A DNA stretch of 64,000 nt from an uncultured Porphyromonadaceae bacterium. GTDB taxonomy: Bacteria > Bacteroidota > Bacteroidia > Bacteroidales > UBA11471. The notes beneath the pieces were generated by a model. It searched no databases. It worked only from the letters and a program-made list of their open reading frames with translations, and had not been told where the DNA came from. The position numbers and the translations under genes are program-made. The first letter of the stretch is position 1; each line of letters begins with the position of its first letter. This document shows positions 8,493 through 17,500 of this stretch, piece by piece. Location: positions 22,699 through 86,698 of the forward strand of contig UQOX01000007.1 in the NCBI GenBank assembly GCA_900542765.1, in the 5' to 3' direction.

Positions 8493-10910
8493 TCAGTTCT
8501 TGCGGGCGGCCGATTGCACGTCTTCGATTTTCTTCAACCGGTTGCATAGCTTCTCGATGTCGCGGGCATCGTGCACCATCACGCCTACTTCGCCGTGGAA
8601 CAGGCCCTCGTTGGTGGTAATGGTGAGGTTGCGGATATTCACGGCCATGTCGTCGGAGATGATGTGGGTGATGCGGTTGAGTACGCCGAGGCTGTCGATG
8701 CCGTTGATTTCGATTTCGACGAGGAACGATTCGCTCAGGTGTTTGTCCCATTTGACCGAGATGAGGCGTGAGCCGAAACTGCTTTTCAGTTTCATGGCTA
8801 TCGGACAGGATTGCTTGTGCACGATGACCTCGCCCTTTTCATTTACATACCCGAGAACGTCGTCGCCGGGTATCGGTTTGCAGCAGGCGGCAATGATGTA
8901 GTTGCGTTCGGTTTCGCTGCTTTGGAGGATATAGGTGGCTTTGCGGTCGATTTTTTCGGGAACGACGATTGTCTTGTTGTCTTGTTTTTTCTTCTCGGGA
9001 AGTTTGTTGGCGTTCTTGTTGTTGCTGAAAGGATTCCGCAGATAACGCATGAACACGTTTTTGTTGTTTCCCTTGAAGAGTTTCTTTACATCGTCATCGA
9101 GCGTGATTTCGTTTTTGCCCAACTGATAGAACATTTCTTCCTTTTTGTCGATGTCGAAGTGGTTGAGAATGCGGTCGAGAACGCTCAGGTCGTTGGTGAT
9201 GAGGTGATTGTCCGAAATAAACCGGTTGTAGATTTCCTCGCCCTTGGCGGCAATGATTTTCCGTTCCTTGCGCAGGGCGGCTTGTAATTGGGTCTTGGCC
9301 TTGGCCGTGTTGACGAAGTTGATCCACTCCTCCTTGGGGGTTTGCGATTTGGAGGTAAGCACCTCCACCTGGTCTCCACTTTGCAGTTTCTGGCTCAGGG
9401 GCACCAGTTTGTGATTGACCTTGGCGGCGATGCAATGGTAGCCGAGGTCGGAGTGCAGGTAGAAGGCAAAGTCGAGTGCCGTGGCGTCTTTGGGGAGGGT
9501 CTTCAATTCGCCTTTGGGGGTAAAGACGAAAATTTCCGAGGCAAAGAGGTTGAGTTTGATGGTGTCGAGGAAGTCGAGCGCGTTGGGCTCGGGATTTTCG
9601 AGGATTTCCTTGATGGTTTTCAGCCAGATGTCGAGTTCCGACTCCTCGTCGGCGCCTCCCACCTTGTATTTCCAGTGGGCGGCAAATCCCCGTTCGGCAA
9701 TCTCGTCCATCTTGCGGCTGCGTATCTGCACCTCGGTCCAGTTGCCGTCGGGGCCCATGACCGTCACATGCAGGGCCCGGTAGCCGTTGGCCTTGGGGTG
9801 GCTCACCCAGTCGCGGGTGCGTTCGGGGTGCACCTTGTAGATGTCGGTGATGACCGAGTAGATGTTGAAGCATTCGGTCTTCTCGTTTTCCTCCTGCTTG
9901 GGGTCGAAAATGATGCGCACGGCGTAGAGGTCGTAGACCTCCTCGAAAGGAATGTTTTTGCTTTGCATTTTATTCCATATCGAGTATATCGATTTTACGC
10001 GGGCTTTCATCTCGAATTGCACGCCCATCTCGTGCAACTTTTCGGTAATGGGCGCGGCGAAATGCTGGAATACCTTTTGGCGGTGTGCTTCGCTCGATGC
10101 GATGTTGTGTTGTATCTCGGCGTATGCCTCGGGGTGCTCGTATTTGAAACTGAGGTCTTCGAGCTCGGTCTTGATGGCAAAAAGTCCCAACCGGTGAGCC
10201 AGTGGCGCGTAGATGTAGAGGGTTTCGCCGGCGATTTTGTATTGTTTGCTGGGCAGCATCGACCCCAGGGTGCGCATGTTGTGCAGACGGTCGGCCATTT
10301 TTACCAAGATGACGCGAATGTCCTCGGACATGGTGAGCAGCAATTTCCTGAAATTCTCGGCTTGGGCCGAGGCTTGGTCACCGAAGATTCCGCCCGAAAT
10401 TTTTGTCAGTCCCGAGACAATCATGGCAATTTTCTTGCCGAAGAGGTTTTCGATGTCTTCGACCGTGTATTCGGTATCTTCTACCACATCGTGCAAAAGG
10501 GCCGAACAGATGGAGGTGGAGCCCAGTCCCATCTCTTCGCACACGATTCTTGCCACGGCAATGGGGTGCATGATATAGGGCTCTCCCGACCGCCGCCGAA
10601 TCCCGTGATGGGCTTCTTTGGCAAATCGGAAGGCTCGTTCGATGATGTCTACTTTTTTCCTATGGTTGGAGTTGAGGTACTCGACCAGCAGAGCTTGGAA
10701 TTCCCGCTCTATCATGGCATCTTCCTGCTCCTCGCTCGGGGGCGTTGCTGCCGGTGCGTTTGGGGCGACCGACGGCTCGGCGGGAACCGTTCCGCCGGGT
10801 TGCTCCGTTGCTGCTTGTTGAGGCTCGATTGCGTTTGCTTTTTCGGTCGAGGCCGCGTCTGTCGAGGAGACCTCAGCGGGAGTCTGTTTGTTGTCCATCA
10901 TTTCGCTCAT
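8493..10910 (-). CDS. relA/spoT: Bifunctional (p)ppGpp synthetase/hydrolase, RelA/SpoT
   Basis: This enzyme makes and degrades the alarmone (p)ppGpp in the stringent response. The order of domains is complete. A Pro/Ala/Glu-rich extension covers residues 1-60. The HD hydrolase domain (about 70-220) has LLHDVVEDT and MADRLHNMRTL intact. The synthetase domain lies at about 325-440 (YDLYAVRIIF, SHPKANGYRALHVTV, IAERGFAAHWKYK). A TGS domain (about 455-520), a linker and a C-terminal ACT domain (about 720-800) follow. Intact hydrolase residues argue for a bifunctional SpoT-like enzyme. It starts 42 bp after pfkA on the same strand, so the two may be co-transcribed. Its last 70 bases are partly duplicated at 7094-7161. 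Confidence 0.93.
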   Translation of the reverse strand: MSEMMDNKQTPAEVSSTDAASTEKANAIEPQQAATEQPGGTVPAEPSVAPNAPAATPPSEEQEDAMIEREFQALLVEYLNSNHRKKVDIIERAFRFAKEAHHGIRRRSGEPYIMHPIAVARIVCEEMGLGSTSICSALLHDVVEDTEYTVEDIENLFGKKIAMIVSGLTKISGGIFGDQASAQAENFRKLLLTMSEDIRVILVKMADRLHNMRTLGSMLPSKQYKIAGETLYIYAPLAHRLGLFAIKTELEDLSFKYEHPEAYAEIQHNIASSEAHRQKVFQHFAAPITEKLHEMGVQFEMKARVKSIYSIWNKMQSKNIPFEEVYDLYAVRIIFDPKQEENEKTECFNIYSVITDIYKVHPERTRDWVSHPKANGYRALHVTVMGPDGNWTEVQIRSRKMDEIAERGFAAHWKYKVGGADEESELDIWLKTIKEILENPEPNALDFLDTIKLNLFASEIFVFTPKGELKTLPKDATALDFAFYLHSDLGYHCIAAKVNHKLVPLSQKLQSGDQVEVLTSKSQTPKEEWINFVNTAKAKTQLQAALRKERKIIAAKGEEIYNRFISDNHLITNDLSVLDRILNHFDIDKKEEMFYQLGKNEITLDDDVKKLFKGNNKNVFMRYLRNPFSNNKNANKLPEKKKQDNKTIVVPEKIDRKATYILQSSETERNYIIAACCKPIPGDDVLGYVNEKGEVIVHKQSCPIAMKLKSSFGSRLISVKWDKHLSESFLVEIEINGIDSLGVLNRITHIISDDMAVNIRNLTITTNEGLFHGEVGVMVHDARDIEKLCNRLKKIEDVQSAARKN

Positions 10911-10952
10911 AAGGAAATAGGTAGAATATTTATCGATGCGTTGCAGGGTCTC

Positions 10953-11951
10953 TTAAATCGAGAGTATGCGCAGGGTATTGAGCAACTCCCGGTTGATGGG
11001 CTTGTCGTTTTTGATGGCTTTCGAGAACGGTACATACACGATTTCGTCGTTTTGTATGCCAATCATGACATTGCGTTGCCCCTCGATGAGGGCGTCGATG
11101 GCTGCTGCACCCATGCGGCTGGCCAAGATGCGGTCGTGTGCCGAGGGGGAGCCGCCTCGTTGCAGGTGTCCCAGTATCGATACGCGCACGTCGTATTGTG
11201 GAAATTCGTTCTTTACGCGTTCGGCCAGGTGCATGGCGCCTCCGGTGACGGGGCTTTCGGCAACCAGCACGATGCTGCTGTTTTTCGATTTTCTGAATCC
11301 GTTCTTGATGAGTTCTCCCAGTTGGTCGACCTCGGTGGCGATTTCGGGAATGATGGCTGCCTCGGCTCCCGATGCGATGGCGCCGTTGAGGGCGAGGAAT
11401 CCGGCGTCGCGCCCCATGACTTCGATGAAGAAGAGTCGCTCATGCGAAGTGGCGGTGTCGCGTATCTTGTCGACGGCTTCCATGATGGTGTTCAATGCCG
11501 TGTCGTAGCCGATGGTCGTGTCGGTGCCGAAAAGGTCGTTGTCGATGGTGCCGGGCAATCCCACGATGGGGAAGTTGTACTCGTTGGCAAAGATGCGGGC
11601 CCCCGTGAGTGTGCCGTCTCCGCCGATGACCACCAGCGCGTCGATTTCTTCGCGTTGCAGGGTCTCGTAGGCGATTTTACGGCCTTCGGGCGTCTCGAAT
11701 TCTTTGCAGCGGGCTGTTTTGAGAATGGTGCCTCCCTGTTGTATGATGTTGCTCACGTTTTGGGTCTTGAACGGGACGATTTCGCCACTCAACAGCCCTT
11801 TATATCCTCGGTATATGGCTTTTACTCCGAATCCGTTGTATATGGCCGAACGGGTTACCGCTCTGACGGCTGCGTTCATACCTGGGGCGTCACCCCCCGA
11901 AGTGAGGATTCCAATACAGAATTTTTCTTTTTTTGTTACTGTTTCGTCCAT
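10953..11951 (-). CDS. pfkA: ATP-dependent 6-phosphofructokinase
   Basis: This glycolytic enzyme phosphorylates fructose 6-phosphate to fructose 1,6-bisphosphate with ATP. The 332-residue length and motifs fit the prokaryotic PfkA group: [14 protein letters not shown] at about residues 17-30, [12 protein letters not shown] near 110, and the catalytic [20 protein letters not shown] near 135-155. [10 protein letters not shown] and [15 protein letters not shown] come later. The Gly-Gly-Asp-Gly signature points to ATP rather than pyrophosphate use. It has its own promoter upstream and lies directly before relA/spoT. Confidence 0.93.
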   Translation of the reverse strand: MDETVTKKEKFCIGILTSGGDAPGMNAAVRAVTRSAIYNGFGVKAIYRGYKGLLSGEIVPFKTQNVSNIIQQGGTILKTARCKEFETPEGRKIAYETLQREEIDALVVIGGDGTLTGARIFANEYNFPIVGLPGTIDNDLFGTDTTIGYDTALNTIMEAVDKIRDTATSHERLFFIEVMGRDAGFLALNGAIASGAEAAIIPEIATEVDQLGELIKNGFRKSKNSSIVLVAESPVTGGAMHLAERVKNEFPQYDVRVSILGHLQRGGSPSAHDRILASRMGAAAIDALIEGQRNVMIGIQNDEIVYVPFSKAIKNDKPINRELLNTLRILSI

Positions 11952-12007
11952 GATGTTTTTTACCTTAATAAAACAATCTTTCTTACAAAACCTATTTGCA
12001 GGTATCG

Positions 12008-12015
12008 CAAATGTA
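12008..12015 (-). promoter_or_regulatory. -7 box of pfkA
   Basis: CAAATGTA on the + strand is TACATTTG on the minus strand, a TAnnTTTG match 57 bp before the pfkA ATG. GAAA at 12034-12037 gives a TTTC, one mismatch from the -33 TTTG, at about the right distance. Confidence 0.55.
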
Positions 12016-12238
12016 GGAAAATAAATTGTTATCGAAAACCGTTTCGTGGAAAATTTTTCTTGTTTTTCCCCCTTTTTCAGGTGCGCTTGTAGAAACTGTT
12101 TGCCTCCCGGGCGTGCCTCTCGTAACGCGGGGTGGAATCTCTGCCGTGGCGTTTGTCCTGTTGCGTGGCGGCCTTGTCGGTCTTGTCTGCTGAGGCAGAT
12201 TTTGTCGCTTGCCTTTTCCTTGTCCCTGGGGAGCCGGC

Positions 12239-13660
12239 TCAGCGGCAGATGACGCGCATCACCTCTCCCCGGCAGCGCGTCAGGTAATTCCCCGGCGGAA
12301 GGGGTGCGGTGTCGAGTCGTCCCTTTTGGCTGTCGAGCAAAGAACCGCTCATCGAGTACAGGTCGATGGTCGCCGATGCGTCGCGGGCAATGATGAAGGA
12401 GCCGCTCCGCCGCAAGGGCGCCGCTGTCTCGGCCGTTTCCATGGCCGAAGTGCCGGGCGTCATGTCGAGCGGATTTTTCAGGGTGGCACCGGCTCCGTTT
12501 TGGGGGTCGCTTACGACCGGTTCCACTTCGGAGGCTTCATAGAGCGTGTAGGTGTAGGGAACAAGTACCGTGCCGTAATCTTGGGGTGTGAAGGCTTCGC
12601 TGAAAAGGTTGCCTCGCCACACATAGGCCGCCGCGTCGGTCTGGGAGAAGATGCGGGTCACTCCCGGGGCGAAATAGTTGTTCTCGATGAGGAAGTCGCT
12701 GTCTTTGCGCGGATTGATGCACCGCGATGCGCCGGGACAGTCATAGAAGTTGTTGAAGAGATGTATCACGCCGAAGCGGGCCATGGGCATGCGGTTTTGG
12801 CAGCCGGCTTGCCACCAGCAGTTGGCCCAGGTGACGTTCAGGTTGAACTCGCCTTGGCTCGGGTCGTCGGAACCGGCAATCAGGTTGCTGAATGCGTGGG
12901 CGTAGCTTTGCTCGGTGTAGGCGAATGTGCACCACGAGACGGTGACGAAATCGGCTTTTTGGGTAATGTCCATGTTCCCGTCCATGCCGTCGGTAAACGC
13001 GCAGTGGTCTATCCACAGGTGGGTGCTGCCGATGACCGAAATCAAGTCATATCCGCCCACATCGACCGACCCCGGCCCGATAAAGGCGAGATTGCGAATG
13101 ATGATGTTCTCGCACTGGTTGAGGGTGAAAATGCCCGATTTGCGATAACTCTCCTTTTCGTCGCCGAGGAGTTCGATGAGCGTCTTGCGGGTGTAATATT
13201 CTCCTTCTTCCTTTACCGACACCCCGTTGACGAGGGTGCCGCCGCCATCGTTCCCGCTCATGTTTTTCACCCCGACGCTGTCGAGGGCGGCCTTTATCTC
13301 GTCGGTGACATGGAATTGCGAGCGGAGACGGGCGTTGTTGATGCCCACGATGGTCTTGTCGCGAAGCTCTTTCAGGGTGAGCGAACTCGAAATCGTGAAG
13401 TCGCCGTCCGAACCGTCGAGCACAACGATGTCGTAGTGCTGTATGGCGTCATTGAGGGCGGCTTTCATGTCACCTCCGTTGCTTTTCAGGGTAGTGAGCG
13501 ACCCGTCGTTCCCGCCTGTCACGGGGTAGGTGTCGCCCGTGGTCAGGGAGGTGCAGGTTGCCCAACCGAACGGGGCGTTGAGGTCTTGCAGCGACAGTTG
13601 GGCTTTGGCGCCAAACAGGGTCGCACCCAGCAGAATTGCGGAAAGAAGCTGTTTTTTCAT
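12239..13660 (-). CDS. Secreted pectate lyase (PL1) with T9SS-like tail
   Basis: This is an extracellular polysaccharide lyase of the right-handed beta-helix PL1 family, which cleaves pectate by beta-elimination. A signal peptide covers residues 1-20 (GAKAQL). The helix core includes [30 protein letters not shown] and [11 protein letters not shown], the Pec_lyase_C pattern with WIDH and the calcium-site aspartates. [14 protein letters not shown] follows. The last ~60 residues ([19 protein letters not shown] through [18 protein letters not shown]) look like a type IX secretion C-terminal sorting domain. That call is by pattern only. The gene stands alone, with no SusC/SusD genes nearby. Confidence 0.82.
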   Translation of the reverse strand: MKKQLLSAILLGATLFGAKAQLSLQDLNAPFGWATCTSLTTGDTYPVTGGNDGSLTTLKSNGGDMKAALNDAIQHYDIVVLDGSDGDFTISSSLTLKELRDKTIVGINNARLRSQFHVTDEIKAALDSVGVKNMSGNDGGGTLVNGVSVKEEGEYYTRKTLIELLGDEKESYRKSGIFTLNQCENIIIRNLAFIGPGSVDVGGYDLISVIGSTHLWIDHCAFTDGMDGNMDITQKADFVTVSWCTFAYTEQSYAHAFSNLIAGSDDPSQGEFNLNVTWANCWWQAGCQNRMPMARFGVIHLFNNFYDCPGASRCINPRKDSDFLIENNYFAPGVTRIFSQTDAAAYVWRGNLFSEAFTPQDYGTVLVPYTYTLYEASEVEPVVSDPQNGAGATLKNPLDMTPGTSAMETAETAAPLRRSGSFIIARDASATIDLYSMSGSLLDSQKGRLDTAPLPPGNYLTRCRGEVMRVICR

Positions 13661-13727
13661 GGTAGATATTCGGTTTGGTTCCGGTGGGCGGCACGTCGCC
13701 TTCTTGCGTGCCGCCTCGGGGTAAAGA

Positions 13728-13735
13728 CAAATGTA
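13728..13735 (-). promoter_or_regulatory. -7 box of the pectate lyase gene
   Basis: CAAATGTA on + (TACATTTG on the minus strand) lies 68 bp before the pectate lyase ATG. The -33 element is not clear. Confidence 0.45.
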
Positions 13736-13808
13736 GTGATTTTGCCGTCAAAACGGTGATAAATCGACTTTATTTTCTCGCCCGGTTGTGAGAAAGGGCA
13801 GAAAAGCC

Positions 13809-13816
13809 TACCTTTG
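13809..13816 (+). promoter_or_regulatory. -7 box of the queuosine-precursor transporter
   Basis: TACCTTTG matches TAnnTTTG and gives a leader of about 60 nt before the ATG at 13885. Only a weak -33 (GTTG) precedes it. Confidence 0.55.
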
Positions 13817-13832
13817 TCGCCTCTATCAGATA

Positions 13833-13884
13833 CCGCCTGCGGGCGGTCGTGTATTCCAGGACAACCACGTAAAAAACAAGAACG
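13833..13884 (+). promoter_or_regulatory. Possible preQ1-I-like riboswitch leader
   Basis: The leader holds a short hairpin (CCGCC 13833-13837 with GGCGG 13842-13846). A second stem follows (CGTG 13848-13851 with CACG 13866-13869), whose loop reads TATTCCAGGACAAC. The A-rich tail TAAAAAACAAG (13870-13880) abuts the start codon. A loop with UUCnAG and a tail like UAAAAAACUAAG are hallmarks of preQ1-I riboswitches, and the gene is a queuosine-precursor transporter. The expected pseudoknot pairing between loop and tail is not convincing by eye, so this is tentative. Confidence 0.35.
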
Positions 13885-14565
13885 ATGAAACAGACTGTGA
13901 ATTTGGCGTTTGCCTTGATGGGCATACTGTTTTGCGTGTGCCTCACGATGGCCAATATTTTGGAGGTGAAAATCGTTTCGGTGGGTTCGCTCACCATGAC
14001 GGCCGGCCTTATCGTGTTTCCCATCTCTTATATTATCAACGATTGTGTAGCCGAGGTGTGGGGCTACCGCAAGGCCCGACTGCTTATTTGGGCGGGGTTT
14101 GCGGCCAACTTCATTGCGGTGGCGTTTATTCAGTTGGCCATTTGGCTTCCGGCGGCACCGGTGTGGACACAGCAGGACGCCTTTGCTTCGCTTTTCGGGC
14201 TCACCCCTCGCATTGCCTTGGCAAGTTTCATCGCTTTTTTGGTGGGCTCTTTTATCAATGCTTATGTGATGAGCCGCATGAAATTGGCTTCGCACGGACG
14301 TCGTTTCTCGTTGCGGGCCATCGTCTCCACCCTCTTGGGCGAAGGGGCCGACTCTCTGTTGTTTTTCCCCTTGGCTTTTGGCGGCATTCTCCCCGTCGAA
14401 ACGCTTGGGGTGATGATTCTTTCGCAGACGTTGTTGAAGTCGGCCTATGAAGTAATAGCGCTTCCCCTGACCGTGCGTGTGGTACGTTGGGTAAAGCGCT
14501 ATTCGGGAGCCGATGTGTATGACAACGGCGTGTCGTACAATATTTTCAAAATCAAGAATCTGTAA
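13885..14565 (+). CDS. yhhQ: Queuosine precursor transporter, YhhQ/VUT family
   Basis: This 226-residue inner-membrane protein belongs to the COG1738 family, which imports preQ0/preQ1 or queuine for queuosine tRNA modification. Six hydrophobic segments are visible. Family stretches include ANILEVKIVSVGSLTMTAG, FPISYIINDCVAEVWGYRKAR and the later GEGADSLLFFPLAF (the GEGxDS-like motif). The start follows an A-rich leader that may be a preQ1-type switch. It converges with the alpha-2-macroglobulin gene with only two bases between stops. Confidence 0.88.
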   Translation: MKQTVNLAFALMGILFCVCLTMANILEVKIVSVGSLTMTAGLIVFPISYIINDCVAEVWGYRKARLLIWAGFAANFIAVAFIQLAIWLPAAPVWTQQDAFASLFGLTPRIALASFIAFLVGSFINAYVMSRMKLASHGRRFSLRAIVSTLLGEGADSLLFFPLAFGGILPVETLGVMILSQTLLKSAYEVIALPLTVRVVRWVKRYSGADVYDNGVSYNIFKIKNL

Positions 14566-14567
14566 TC

Positions 14568-17500
14568 TCAGTCGTTGCCGACGTCGATGCGGCCTCCCCG
14601 GCTGTGGGCGGTCTCTTGCGGTGCGTAGAGGCATTGCAGGGCGGCGCTGCCGTCGAGGTAGTGTCCCGTGCGGTCGATGTATGCCTCGTAGGAGAGGATA
14701 TGATGTCCCTTGGGCAGGTGTTCGAGGTAGAAGAGGGTGGCGGCGTCGCGGGTCTCCCTCAGGGCGCGCAACTCTCCTTGGAAGGTCGTGCCTGTGGTCT
14801 GGTCGGCCGGTTCGAGGCAGGCGGCCCGGTGATCCTTGACGACAACGAAGTCGAGGTCGCGGTCGGTGATGATGACGAGCCGGGTTTGTATCTTGTCACC
14901 GACTCGCGGCGTGGCCTCCGACAGTTCAACGAGCGAGTCGCCCCGCACGAGGTACAATCGTTTTTCGAGCGACACGCCGTTTCCCCGTTTCACAATCTTG
15001 TCGGCGTCGGCAAAATATTGCCGGTATAGTCCGACCCAGGGTTTGGTCGCGTGGCCGCTTTCACGGTCGGCCGGGAAAAAGACTCGACCCAGTTCCGGGC
15101 TCGACGTCTCACCTCTGTGGCTCAGTTGCACATATCCATAGGCGTGGCGGTCGGTGTGTAGGGTATCGTTCCCCCAAATGAGGGTGGCCGCTCCTCCCGT
15201 CTCGTCGAGTGAGAGGCCGCAGTGGGCGACCAAGGCCGAGATGGCATCGAGAGTCGCCGGGGTCGAACCCCAGTCGCGTGTCTCTTTCTGTTGCAACAGC
15301 CAGGTGGCCATACCCGTGAGATGCTCGTCGCCGGGGAGAATCTGTGCGACCGTCTGCATGAGCAGGGTATGGCGTTCGATGTCGCCCATGGTGCTGTTGC
15401 CCGATTTGTTATTGGCCCATGCGGTCGACTCGTCGCGGGTGGTGGCATAGCCGATGAGCGAAGCGGCGATGCGTCGGGCCTCTTCTTCCCGGCCGGTGTC
15501 GTAGAGCAGCCGTGCGGTGAGTGCCTTGTCGATGAGGTCCATTTGACGCCACTCTTCGGTGGCTTTCTTATACAGCAGGGCGTATCCGGCCGCTTCATTT
15601 TCGGTCAGGGATTGCGGAAATGCCGCTTGCAAGACCAAGTAACGGAGCTGTTGCGTCGATACCTTTTCTTGTTGCCTTATCCGCGCGGTATCGCCCGCCA
15701 GGTTGCGGCTGAGGTAGCTCATGGCCCGGGAGTAGAGTTGCACCTGTGACTCGTCCTCGCGGAGCAGGTTTTGGCGATGGAGATGGACATAACTCTCCAT
15801 GACCGGGAGGGTCTGCCCGATGTGGCTTTCCATGCCTTTCCGCCACGGGAACCCGCCGTCGTCGTTTTGCAAGGCGAGCAGTTGTTCCAATGCCCGGCAT
15901 TGTGCCGTGGCGCAACGTTCCCGGTCGAGCAGCGCTGACAGTCGCTCGATTCGCTCGTTCTCATGGCGGGCTTCGAGCAGCCAGGGAGTCTCTTCGAGCA
16001 GGAGCATTTTCAGGTCGGCATTTTGCGAGAGGGGCGATGCGAGGGTGTCGGCCGACTGGCTTTGTGAAGCGATGGCCGATGCAAAAGAAGGATTCTTCTC
16101 TACCAGGGCTGCGGCCAGCGTGTTGCCGTAAAAGGCGGCGAGAAGGTCGGGGGTCGAGTTCTCGTCGGGTAGGTCGGTCAGCCCCGGAAGCGCCTGCACG
16201 ACAAACCACAAGGGCGAGGGCGCGTAGCTCAGGGTGACGTCGAAAAGGCTTTCCCCCTCGGGCGGGGTGATGAGGCTTTGCATCTCGATTTCATACCCCT
16301 CATCGCCGCGTTTCTCGGGCGAGGCGGCTTCGGTCAGGAATATCTTGCGGGGCAGCAGCGGCAGCAGGCGTTGTTCGCCGTCCGACGTCCCGTCGTCGGC
16401 CGTGGCGACGATGCGCACACCCACGCACGGCATGTCGCTCCATGCCCCGGTCGCGAATGTGCTTGTGAGGCTTTGCGTCTCTCTGGGTGCGGTTTCGAAC
16501 GGCGTTTTGCTACGGTACAGGAGTGAATCGTTCTCGGGGTTGAACAGCTCCATCGACAAATGCCCTTTGTAGGTTTGTCGCGAGGTGTTGCTGATGCGGG
16601 TCGCTATCGACACCCGGTCGCCGATGCGGGCGAACCGGGGCAGATTGGGAAACACCATGAGCGGTTTTGACGCAATGACTGTGTCGGCGTAGAAGCCGTT
16701 GTGCATATCTTCCGTCACGGCCAGCAGCATCAGCTTCCACGAGGTGTGGCTGTCGGGGAGGGTGAAGGAGAGGTCGACAAATCCTTTCCTGTCGCTTTTG
16801 AGGTGTGGATAGAAAAAGGCGGTCTCCCTGAAATCCCGACGCAGAATCGGCTCGGTTGTGGCGCTTCCGTCGGTCGTCGACAACCGGCTTTCGCTTTTGT
16901 TGGCGGTAAGGAGGGCGGCGTCGGCTCGCAGGTTCGGCCGGGCAAGGCCGTTCCCCCACATCAGGCCGGAGGAGGAAAGTAACCACCCCGTTTGCCACTC
17001 TTCGCGGGCAGGGCACCCTTCGTCCGGAGTCACCTGTGCCGAGAGGTACAGGTGGCCGGGCGATTGGGAATAGACGGGTGTGGGTATCGGGGTAATGAAG
17101 GGGTTGAAATCCCACGCATGGGGCGCGATGGCGTCGAGCGCCTGGTCATACAGGGTGGCGATGAGGCGGGTCTGCACGGCTTTGCCCCGGCTGTTTTTCA
17201 CTCGGAATGTCCACTCTTCCCGGCTCCCGCTGGTGAGTCGGTCGCGGAAGGTGCGGGGTATGATTTTCAAGGTGTGGTTGGGGCTCGCCTTCCGCACGAT
17301 GACCTCGGAGGCATAGAGGCGGTTTCCTTTGACCAGCGACAGCACGAGGGTTGCGGGTGAGTCGGCCGAGACTGCATGAGGAATATCGAGTTCGATGTTT
17401 TCGTTGTCGACCGATGTCCGGAAACAGCACTTCATCTCACCCTGCTCAAAAAGTTGGCAGAGGAGCGACACGTCGGGGCAACAGCTTCCGCATGCTATGC

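Noticed and set aside
9288..12092. A 934-codon open frame on the + strand opposite relA/spoT and pfkA
   Set aside because: It is a mirror frame of GC-rich coding DNA. The opposite strand encodes two complete, well-recognised enzymes, and the mirror product has no recognisable domain.
12209..13759. A 516-codon + strand frame over the pectate lyase
   Set aside because: The minus strand holds an intact PL1 enzyme with signal peptide; the + frame is a shadow.
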